Assembly: GCA_034096865.1 (NCBI GenBank)
Contig: JAWQFJ010002855.1
Coordinates: forward strand, 182,001 to 246,000
Source: Theodoxus fluviatilis
Taxonomy: Eukaryota; Mollusca; Gastropoda; Cycloneritida; Neritidae
Length of the DNA stretch: 64,000 nucleotides
Reading direction: 5' to 3'
The number at the start of each line of letters is the position of its first letter. The stretch's first letter is position 1. The translations under genes and the position numbers were made by a program. The notes beneath the pieces were generated by a model, which saw only the letters and a program-made list of their open reading frames with translations, was not told the origin of the DNA and ran no database searches. Positions 20,558-30,208 of this stretch are shown piece after piece.

Positions 20558-21918
20558 GTATGCTGTCCAGTGCTTCCAATGAGAAAGTACATATTCAGCT
20601 GAACTTGTCCAATAGGTTGGGTTTAGCCTCATTTGCAAGCGGGTCAGATGTACGTGTGATGATAACAGAGACGGGGAGATGTCATGGAGCCATTGGCTTA
20701 CGGGTGCTGTTTGTTTACCGTCTGCTGCAGCAGACTCACAGAGCACAAGGATGAAGAGAGATGTAGAGCTGAGGAAGGTTGTAGCAGCTAGGTCACACCC
20801 TTTATAGGAAAGCTTGCTATCTCGCTTGAGCTGAAGTAATGTTGGGTTATGAAATTATGGGAGTCTCCCTGCTCTTCGCGCATTTGGTCTTCCCCCTTTG
20901 GGGCGGGGCGAGAATTGACTCAATAAATTAAGCCACGGCAGTGTTGGAGAGCTCCCGCAGGGACACACTGAAGGAGAAGCACCAGAGGAGAAAGAACCGA
21001 GAGGGCGTCATGCTAGACCCCGGCCTGATCTTCCCCGTCCCGCATCGGCCTCCACAGCCACCAACGTGTCTGCGGTGGACGTGGACAGCAGCATCGACTC
21101 ATCTTCGTTCGCGATACAACGCCATAGATAAATAAAAAGGGGCGCCATGAGGTCATACTTTTGTTTTTTGCCCCGAGCTAAGCAACTAATTTTGCCTTAC
21201 TCAGTAAACATGTTCCTGTTGAAAGAATCCAGTTAGTGTGAGACGAACTGAACTGAACAAGTTTATTGTGTAGGCCACCGGCCTGTTACACTGAAAAGAA
21301 ACACGAACCGAAAAACCAATAATGTACAAGGAAGTACATCTAAGCTGGGAACCATGCAGTTTCGGAACGCGATAGCTCACTTTTGCCGTGCAGCCCCTGA
21401 AGATCGCTGTTGTGTCGGCGGCGTCCTGTTTAAATTTTCTTCCACTTTTGTTTACGCTGTCATCCCTGCAGCGCTTGAAAGCAGGAGATCTAGGACAAAC
21501 AGCTGGTTGGATGTTGTCTGGGGCTCTTGTTGATGACGACAAAGAAGTGTTCTCGTAGGCTGATCAACAATCATGCAGGCAATCAACACAAGTCGAAAGG
21601 AGAGATAGAGCGTGATCTGTCACTTCCAAGGAAACGCACGTCTCCGCTACCTCACTCATTAGTACTATTATGCGCTGATGTGATCTCGCAAGCAACGAGA
21701 CATATGTTATCTGCAAGTTCATCGGAGGTCCTCTGGAGTTGCTTCTCTACTAGAGGATGGAACTGTGGCACTCCGAGGGTCATCTTGAGGAGATGGTGAT
21801 TCTCTAGCAATGGATTCATCATTGGAGATTGGGACAGCTGCTATCTCTAGCTGAACTTCACAGGTAGAAAGGTCAGAGGTCATGGTCGACCTTGTGAGGT
21901 TTTCAGTCGGCACATTAA
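20558..21918. other. Intergenic: possible exon relics and a retroelement 3' end
   Basis: 20941-21130 is GC-rich and open (RRDTLKEKHQRRKNREG...), ends at a stop and is followed by AATAAA, but is not recognised. 21245-21310 repeats the GAACAA..TTTATTG..GGCCACCGGCC pattern of 9311-9360 and is a retroelement 3' end. On the minus strand 21719-21913 is open with a Ser/Pro/Glu-rich composition and could be an exon; nothing confirms it. Confidence 0.35.
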
Positions 21919-21922
21919 TTAA

Positions 21923-24193
21923 CCCATTTAAGCCTGGCGTCCTTTAAAAAGGACACTTATGTTTTCCCATCCTGATTTTTATTAAAGAGTCTGAGATAGA
22001 TCTAAATCACTGATTGGTGTTAGGGAGGTAACAATGTTTCAGAAGCCAAGTTGGAGAGAGTGATCTCTCTTGACAGTAAAGTGTCATGGTTGACACCATT
22101 CAACATTCACGTGCTGAGGTGATCAAGATGAGTACCCAAACAATGTAAGGCTTTATTTTTTTTATTAACAACATTTTTAATAACATTATTGAAGACAATT
22201 TGTATATAAATGCATAATCTAAAACTGTATTTTTGCTTTTGTGAATTTAGTCCATAGTTTGTGATACAGACAGTTTAGATCTGCTGTCCTTTAAAAAGGA
22301 CGCTAGGACTGAATGGCCCGAGGTTTTTTTATGTATGGTTTGGATGTGTTTCAGATTCACTGTGAACATTGTTATTGATATGCTGGATGATGATGACTCA
22401 TTTCAAAGAGCTGACATCTTTCTTGACCCTCCTGATGTTGATGAATTGACTAATGAGGGTAGTGGTGATGAAGATGTGTGCCATCAACAACCTGTCCGGA
22501 CGACAACTGACTGCCAATGCTACCGCTACAATCGTGTCACGAAGTGGAAGAAGTACACTGGCAGAGGAGAACAGTGGTGGTGATGGAGATGTTCCTGATC
22601 AAGAGTCATCTGAAGACGAAAATGTCCACGTTTCTCTCAAGCTGGGGACGACCTTCAGCACTCCTCCTCCCCCAGCACACCCAGGGCAGTTGCCTCCATG
22701 TGTCCACCCCTCCCCCAGCACACCCAGGGCAGTTGCCTTCATGTGTCCAAGATGTGGGTGCTGGCCACACCCCTTGGGTACTGCGTCCAGTTTGAACCCT
22801 ACCAAGGCGCAAAAGGCAGGCAAGCCAATGCAGATGAGTATCCAGGCATTAGAATGGGTGGAGCGGTGGTGGTTGATCTCATCTCTGAGCTCTAGCAAGA
22901 GGAGCTGGACGACTGCTACCATCTGACCTTTGATAATTTGTTTACATCTCTGAAGCTGGTTGACGTCCTCACGAGCAAGAAGATTGGATGTACAGGAACG
23001 GTTCGTGCCAACAGGAATGAGAAGTGCCCACTGAAATCCATCCCTGCTATGAAGAATACCCAGAGAGGCACCTACGACTTTCAGCAGGCAGAAAAAACAG
23101 GAGTGCTCGTGGTTTGATGGAACGACAACAGCGTCATCAACATTGTCTCAAATGCAGCAGGAGTCAACCCTCTGCAGTCAGCCTCCCGATGGTCAAGGGC
23201 AGAGAAAAAACGTGTCAAGATCCCGCAGCCCTTCCTGATCAAGCATTATAACAAGACGATGGGCGGTTGCGACAGGATGGACCAGAACATTGACAAGTAC
23301 CGTGTCTCCATAAGATCCAAGAAATGGTGGTTTGCCATCTTCAGCTTCTGTCTAGACCTGTGTGTGCAGCAGACGTGGCACATGTACAGGGCAACACCTG
23401 CCTCAGAGTCCATGCAGATGGATCTCCTGGCAGTTCGGCGTTCCATCGCCCACGTCTACCTCAAGAGGTCACAAGCTGCTGCCTGCCTTGAGCCCCCCAA
23501 CCACCCTGTTGGACGTGTCGCAAAGCTGGACAGAATAGTTCCACCAGCAATCAGATATGATGGGTTGGATCACCTGGTGGAGCACATCCCCAACCAGAGA
23601 AGATGCGCACACTGTGGCAAAAAGGTCAAACAAATCTGCCTGAAGTGCGATGTCCCACTGCACCGAAAGTACTGTTTTGTGGCATTTCATACTCCTGTGT
23701 AATGTGTGATTGACAACTTGAACTCTCACAATGAAAGTGAAGTGCTGTGACATGCTGTGTAAAATCGTTGAAAGCAACTTTGTTTGCCCAGATTGTTCAC
23801 ATTAGCAGGATAACAGGATGGCATTGGTTCAGAAGATTATTTTGTTTGTTTTTGTTTTATTTATTTTTTTCTCGAATTTTCAAATGGACAGTTGATCCAT
23901 TACTTTGCATTGTTAATAAACCAAAAGTTCAAAACTTCTTTAAAAGCAAGTGTTTGTGGTAATAAAGTTCATTAAAATGTCGTAGAAACATGTTCCTTTC
24001 ACTATTGTGCATGCGCAAAAAACCTCTACCCTCTCGATCCTAGCGTCCTTTTTAAAGGACGCTTGAAATAAATGCTGTAGACACAAGAAAAAGTTCAAAA
24101 ATAAAAAAAATTTATGCATATTCAGTCTTAGCATTTTATTTACTATTGGGAAAAAATAAAAAAGTAAAAATTTTAAATCTCGGCATAAATGGG
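21923..24193 (+). mobile_element. piggyBac-family DNA transposon with TTAA target duplications
   Basis: TTAA at 21919-21922 and 24194-24197 flank a 2271-bp element whose ends are CCCATTTAAGCC and, inverted, CCCATTTATGCC. TTAA targets and CCY-starting ends are the piggyBac hallmarks. A palindrome GCGTCCTTTAAAAAGGAC(GC) lies near the left end (21937), inside at 22286 and near the right end (24043-24062). The coding part is described separately and is dead. Confidence 0.92.
22370..23702 (+). pseudogene. piggyBac transposase relic (PGBD-like)
   Basis: Opens with an acidic leader (DMLDDDDSFQRADIF). After frame changes comes GYCVQFEPYQGAKG, then YHLTFDNLFTSLKLVDVL, then QPFLIKHYNKTMGGCDRMDQ and KYRVSIRSKKWWFAIFSFCL, a standard PGBD core and C-terminal part. 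The end is a Cys/His-rich zinc-binding tail (CAHCGKKVKQICLKC), stop at 23700-23702. In-frame stops lie at 22893-22895 (TAG) and 23115-23117 (TGA, in RW→*W, a likely CpG decay). The part between the acidic leader and GYCVQFEPYQ, which should hold the first catalytic Asp, is replaced by a short tandem duplication at about 22676-22740. It cannot encode a working transposase. Confidence 0.88.
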
Positions 24194-24197
24194 TTAA

Positions 24198-24624
24198 GGA
24201 CGAAAATTTCGTGCAGCTTCATGGGTAATCACGTGTTTTTGCAACATCGTCATCGTCCAGATTCGATCTCGAAAAGGTTTCAAAAGGTTTCTGCTTACCC
24301 TTGTGTCGATATCTTTCTGCTCGCCATTGGTCCCGTCGCCTCTATGCTGGAGTCTTCTTTTTCCAAAAGCCAGGTTTCCCGTTCATGAGCAATGGTTGTC
24401 ACACTGCCGAAAACTCAGCAAATCAGTAGAGTGAGATGAAGAAAGCGAGAAAGGTTTAGAGCTGCACTGGATCGATTTTATTAGACAGTCACATAAAACG
24501 GAAAGAAAACTCAAGTGCACGAGCAACAGAATCTGTCTGTGTGTCTGTCTGTCTGTGTCTGTCTGTGTGTCTGTCTGTGTGTCTGTCTGTCTGTCTGTCT
24601 GTGTGTGTGTCTGTCTGTCTGTCT
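24198..24624. other. Flank of piggyBac: possible minus-strand first exon, then (TGTC)n
   Basis: On the minus strand, ACCAATGG at 24327 opens MASRKISTQ and reaches a consensus donor GG|GTAAGC at 24298, which could be a first coding exon. No partner exon is proven. (CTGT)n/(TG)n occupies 24533-24624. Confidence 0.2.
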
Positions 24625-25800
24625 GAGGAGGAGGAAGAGGAGGACGAAGAGGAGGCGGAGGAGAAGGAGGAGGACGAGGTGAACGAGGAAGACGAGGAGG
24701 AGGAGGGATCGAAGAGGAAGAGGAGGAGGAGGAACGGGGGAAGAGGAGGAGGGGGTCGGAGGAGAAAGAGGAGGGAGGGGACGGAGAGAGGAGGGAGGAG
24801 GAAGGAGGAGGAGGAGGACCGAGGAGGAGGAGGATGATGAAGGAGGGAGGGAAGGAGAGAAGGAGAGAGGGAAGTAGGGAGGGAGAAAGAGGAGGAGGAG
24901 AAAGAGGAGGAGGAGGAGGAGGAGAGGAGGAGGAGGAGGAGGAGGAGGAGGAGGAAGAGTGGGGAGGAGGAGGAAGAGTGGGGAGAAGGAGGAACAGTGG
25001 GGAGGAGGAGGAAGAGTGGGGAGAAGGAGGAACAGTGGGGAGGAGGAGGAAGAGTGAAAAGGAGGGAGAGGGAGGACGAGGCAGAGGGAGGACGAAGGGG
25101 AAGGAGGAGGGAGGAGGAGCTGGGGAGGAGGTTGAGGGAGGAGGAGGAATAGGAGGGGGAGTAGGGAGGAGGAGGAATGTGGAGGAAGGAGGAGGAGGAG
25201 GGAAAAGAAGGAGGGAAAAGGAAAAGGGAGAAGGAAGGAAAAATAGGGCAGAGGAGGCAGGTGAAGGAGGGAGAAGGAGGAGGGAGTTGGGAGGAGGAAT
25301 AGGGATGAGGAGGAAGGGGGAGGAGGAGGAGGGAGGAGAAGAAGAAGGAGGAGAAGGAGAAGGAGGAGGAGGAGGCTCTGTGGCCGAGTGGTTAGCGCGC
25401 TGGACCTACAGTCGCTTGCGGCCAGTGGGTATGGCGTTTGAAGCTGCGCGGTTCCCAGAGTTGCATCCTTGAGCAAGATGGACGACGAGGAGGACGAGGA
25501 AGAGGAGGAGGGGGGAGGAGGAAGGGGGGGGGGGGGAGGAGGAGGACGAGGAGGACGAGGAGGAGGAGGAGGGATCGAAGAGGAAGAGGAGGAAGACGAG
25601 GTGGAGGGGGGGGGGGGGGGGGGAGGAGGAGGTCGAAGGAGGAGAAAGAGGAGGAGGAGGGGGGGCGGAGGAGGAGGAGTGAGGAGGGAGGGGACGAGAG
25701 AGGCAGGAAAGAGAAGGACGGAAGGGAGGAGGAGGATAGGATAAGGTTAACTCAGGGCATAAGGATGGTGAGGCGTAGGGAGGGACGAGAGGAGGAGTGA
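24625..25800. repeat. Polypurine tract of about 1.1 kb (GGA/GAA-rich)
   Basis: The plus strand is almost purely A/G over 24625-25370 and 25478-25740, with occasional C or T and G runs up to about 19 (25611-25622 region). It consists of degenerate GGA/GAAGGA repeats. The tRNA-like SINE at 25371-25475 interrupts it. Long open frames here are composition artefacts. Confidence 0.9.
25371..25475 (+). repeat. tRNA-derived SINE (Leu/Ser-like), plus strand
   Basis: GGCTCTGTGGCCGAGTGGTTA (A-box type), GACCTACAGTCGCTTGCGGC, GGTTCCCAGAGTTG. The core matches the element at 17490-17605. The B-box is degenerate, so it is not a functional tRNA gene. Confidence 0.65.
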
Positions 25801-27200
25801 AGAGAGTGAGGGTAGATGAGATAGATGAGGGTCAGCGCAGGCGGGGGGCTCTGGTGGAGCAGATGAGGAGCCTAGACAGGTGGTGGGAGACTGAGGAGCA
25901 GGAAGGATTGTGCCGGATGGATGCATGCCAGGAGATGTTGGGGGTGGGAGGGGGGGTGGGGGGGGTATGGTGCAGCCTACACGGCTCGCTTTCGTCTTTT
26001 TCCATACTTCTCTCCCGTCTCTCTCTTTTTTCCCCTGTCATTTGATTTTTTGATTTCGCACTCCGGACACACGGTCGTCTTTTCCCATACTCTTTTCTCC
26101 CTCTCTGTTCCACCCCCAAGTTTGTCCATAGTGATGAAAGATCTGAGTAAACTCTACCTGCCACTGCTATGTTTTCATTCAAATTTTGGTGATTTCATCG
26201 GGACAATTTGAATTTGAAGAAATGTGAGTTTTAGATTGTCGGTGCGACGAACATTATCTAGGCTTCTGATTGCTAACTAATAACTGTGTGGTAGGTGTAC
26301 ATTCCATAAGTTCGTATGTGTATTAAAAACATAAGAATTCAGTGAGTACGCATCCTACTGCCTATGAGGACGAACGCTGTTGGACACGCATTAGCCATAC
26401 AGGTTTCATAGAATAGGGGACGGGGTGTCTGGAAGGGTGGTGCAGAAGATGGGGACATAATTGGGGGAGGGGCGTGAAGTTGCGAGTGAGGCAAAAGGGG
26501 TTGTCTAGTGGAAGAAACCAAAATTAAAGTGTGCTTCCATATGCGCTTCTAGGCAAACAGCCGAGAAGAAGATGCTTGAGGATCGGCAAATAACTGCCAC
26601 AGATGTACTGGTGTTTTTCCAAAAACAGGCAGCTCGAGTGAGACGCACAGTGGACACAAGGCGGTAATAGCGACTGCAATCATGTGAGGGCCGCGAGGGA
26701 AACGAGCGACGGCGACAGAAGGCGATTTCACCGCTATCTAAAGAGAAGCACACACCGCAACGGTCTCGGAATAAAATGTAGATGGGTAGCTGCAAGCGAA
26801 CACCTAACAAAGGATGTTAAGAGTGTGCCTGGGGACTAAGAAAAAAAAGCAAGGAAAGTAAATCATGAGAAACGCAGTGAAGTCAGAGGAAAGGGTAGCG
26901 GAAGAGCAAGGAGCTCGCATTCTTTTGTACTGACCCCATTACGTCCTACGTACGTGGCCTTGGATCGAGTTGTTACTGGTGACTCTGCCCTATGCATTGC
27001 CAAAGTCCCATCTCTTCTGGTCACCAACCACCTTGTGAGCAGTCAGAGCCAGTTAAATCAATGTCACGCAGCAAGTTTAGGAAAGCAAACCACACGCCCA
27101 GCTTACATCAAGCAATTCTTCAGCTTGATCCATGAGAGAACGGAGCCTGCAATACCAAGCAGTGCATATAAAACAATTTTTGCACCATGGAAGTCTGATG
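25801..27200. other. Intergenic, no recognised gene
   Basis: A plus-strand stretch at about 26558-26670 (AEKKMLEDRQITATDVLVFF...) looks protein-like but is short and unassigned. G-rich patches at 25935-25970. Nothing further. Confidence 0.4.
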
Positions 27201-27400
27201 AATGGATGGATGGATGGATGGATAGTGTTTTACGGCCTATCAGCCTTTGTAGGCACTGTAAGGCCATTTAGCACAAAAATCACTAGAGCAGTTCAGAGTA
27301 AACGCAAATCAAGTCACAGTGTCCCTAGTTATTCGCCTCTTACGAATTGCATTGGGAGACACGGTGGGTCAATTCTTACCCCAAACCCACAGGGGGATGG
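27200..27400 (+). repeat. Dispersed repeat (TTTTACGGCC family), copy 1
   Basis: (GGAT)n at 27200-27223 is followed by TTTTACGGCCTATCAGCC, TTTGTAGGCACTGTAAGGCC, AGTTCAGAGTAAACGCAAATC and GTGTCCCTAGTT. The same order occurs at 51150-51280. Confidence 0.65.
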
Positions 27401-30112
27401 AGGTCTGAAGAAGAATAGCTTATTTCAAAGCAAAGGCTCAAGATGATATCACAGATTTTCTATCTTCTAAACGAGTCTTGGATTGGGTGGAGGAAATCTC
27501 TGTGTGCATGCATGTGTGTGCACTCATGAAATAGAAGCTTTATTAGGCAGACCACTTCTTGTGAAAGAAAGTAACACTAACAGGCTGCCAAAGCATGTTT
27601 TCTATTCATACAATGTCAGTAGAAATAAAGAGGGCTCAAAGACCCACTACAATGACTGCCTGGAAACCTCCTTGTGTTGCATCATCTGCTCTCTGGGGAA
27701 GCCTCGTTGCCAACTAGAGTGCCTGAAATGCGGCATTTAGAATGGGAGTCACACACTGTAGGGATCAGGATTTTTAAAATTACGTTTACTTGGTCAAGTT
27801 GGTGCTTGTATCATTCCCACAGAGTACACATGATGTATAATAACTAGTCCATCCATACATACATGCATGTGTGCCCTATTTGAGGCAGTCAGGGAAAACC
27901 CAACAGAACTCATTGGCTAACTTTCATATAAGAGGGTGGTATTATTAAAATTTTTGGGGGTGCATTTTGCATTCTAAGAGTACTTTAATACTGCATTACA
28001 TGCACGAAGGTGGACATATACCTGAGATCTCATTTTTTTAAACCTGAGATCACTTGGATGCATCTTTCCTGGCCACGTCTATGAGAGTGAGCAACTTGTT
28101 TTTTCTCTGACCACATTTCATATGCCTGCACTGTGACATAACTTCGTGTACACATTCTCATGAGGAATGGTAAATGATCAACAACAAACAACATTTGGCC
28201 AACTGTGCACATTTTACTTATTGCAACATGTCACACATGTGCTCAAATTCATAGTGCTAATTTTGCAGTGCAGTCTGCTGATCAATTGGCAAAATACAGT
28301 GATTTATCACACTGAAAAAGCCCACCCTTGTTTCATCATCTCCATGCAGTGTTGATGACTACATTGATCAAGCTTTCCACTGTGGAGTTCAACCTTCATA
28401 AGACCTTCACACTGATGATGGCTCTAAAGCTCGACACAGCCACAACATTATTTTTACAGTCAGCCATAAATGGTTGGCAAATCTCTTTGAAAGACCCCAT
28501 CCAAAATGTTTAAATGCACATACAAAACAAAAGATGCAAGTAATGCAACACAAAACACAACACTGACAATGGCAAACAACATATATGTGTGAATAGTCAT
28601 GGCACTATGTGATAACAAAGAAATCAGATTTGTTCGCAATTTATCAGGAATAAATCACTCTCTTTTGTAATAGGCAGAGAATTACATATTTTAAAAATTA
28701 GTCTACAGAGACAATTTCAAAGTTCAGCAAACTTTAACACTGCGTGATGCTGATATTAATGCTCAGGAAAACAAAGCAATCTAAAATTGTCTGAAACCTG
28801 AATATGTCCCTCTGTAACTCAAAATACAACACAACTATGACAGAAAAATTACAGTGCATATGGTGCATAAAAGAAAATAAATAACATATATCACAATTAG
28901 GCACAGCCCTAAAAAATGGCAACAAAGTGAGAATTTCAAAACAAACAACAACATATCAGTCACACTCTGTCAATCACAGCAAATTATGAAAGAAGCAAAC
29001 CATTTTATTGGATTCTCCTTTGAGACGTCCATGATGTAAATTTCATACATGATGAATCCTTTTCACAGCAAAGCAAAAGATCTCTTACACTCACACCTGG
29101 ATAACATCGGGGGATGCTCCTCTATTACTCCCTCTCTAAATTTTTCCTTCACTGGAAGCAAACCACGACGGGATCTACGGATGGAAGATGTAGTGCATCA
29201 AATCCTCTATACACGCACACATGAGTGTAACTGTACACATGAGTGTAACTGTACACATGAGTGTAACTGTATATATCATCAGAGTTCAGCAATGTTGATT
29301 CCCTGCCGGGAGTTATCAAAATCTTTTCTGTTTGGCCTCTGCAAAGTTTACACTTCAATTTTCATGAACACATCTACGTACTTGTACACGTGTACATACA
29401 CATATGTCTGTAAATACATCTTAAAAGCAAGGGCATATTTTTCCTCTAAAGGCAAATGTGATCATCTTCATGTATAATGTCCCGACATGCCTTTCTCCAC
29501 CCCTTCCTGCCATTCCCTAGCTGCCAGTGATAGACTATAGTGGGTTCCCTCTCACTTTTTTCCTCCTCAGACTTATTGTTCTAAATTTAGTGATCACATG
29601 ATAGCATCATGGTCGAACTGCAGCACACAGGGCACATGATCAAAAGACTTCAAGCAGTGAGGTCAATGAGGATACCACCAGAGGGAGTCCAACCCTTCCC
29701 TGGCTGCCTGGGGTGGCATGGCTGTGGCTGACGGAGGTACCGAGTGGTGGTATGGGTCATGTCATCTAGAAGCATAAAGCTGTCTATGTAGCAGAGATTC
29801 ATTTTGACTAGCATTTCAATATCAGTCTTGCAATCAAATACAAGCTGACTATGTAAGAGAAAGTCTAGACAGGACCAATAAACTGAAGATGGTACGCATC
29901 AGGCAATGAAAACAGTCAGGAGGAGAAATCTTTTATCATGTTATGCCTCAATCTTGTGATATTATGTCTGCATGAAAAAAAAACTTTGATGACAGAAGAC
30001 GTCAGCTGTACATGGCAGCACTGGAGAGGTAGACCCTACCCAGGAAATGGGATCCGGTGGAAAAGAGGAACACATGAGTGAACAGAGGGAGAAAACTGCA
30101 GCTCATGGGAGG
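27401..30112. other. 3' side of the BDH1-like gene, mostly unassigned
   Basis: AT-rich DNA, probably including the 3' UTR of the dehydrogenase. An 18-bp unit (ACACATGAGTGTAACTGT) is repeated three times at 29218-29271. No other gene was recognised on either strand; the polyadenylation site was not fixed. Confidence 0.45.
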
Positions 30113-30208
30113 TTACTCCGAGGCAACTGGTGGCTCTCTCCTTGTGATGGACTGAACGAGACTTTGCTGAAGGAAGATGGGAAGAAAATGCTTTATCCTG
30201 ACCACAAA
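30113..30208 (-). CDS. BDH1-like: BDH1-like exon 6 (residues 335-365, stop)
   Basis: Starts after CTCTTTGCAG, reads [17 protein letters not shown] and ends at TAA 30113-30115. The HFLP motif is typical of BDH1/RDH C termini. Confidence 0.85.
   Translation of the reverse strand, partial: FVVRIKHFLPIFLQQSLVQSITRREPPVASE

Noticed and set aside
25371..25475. tRNA-Leu/Ser gene
   Set aside because: The A-box is good, but the B-box and acceptor stem are degenerate and the same core recurs at 17490. A SINE is more likely.
24511..25476. A 321-codon Pro/Ser/Leu-rich minus frame and Gly/Glu/Arg-rich plus frames
   Set aside because: Produced by the polypurine tract; no domain and no splice context.
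26505..26810. 101-codon minus frame and the overlapping plus-strand protein-like stretch
   Set aside because: No family recognised; both too short to choose.
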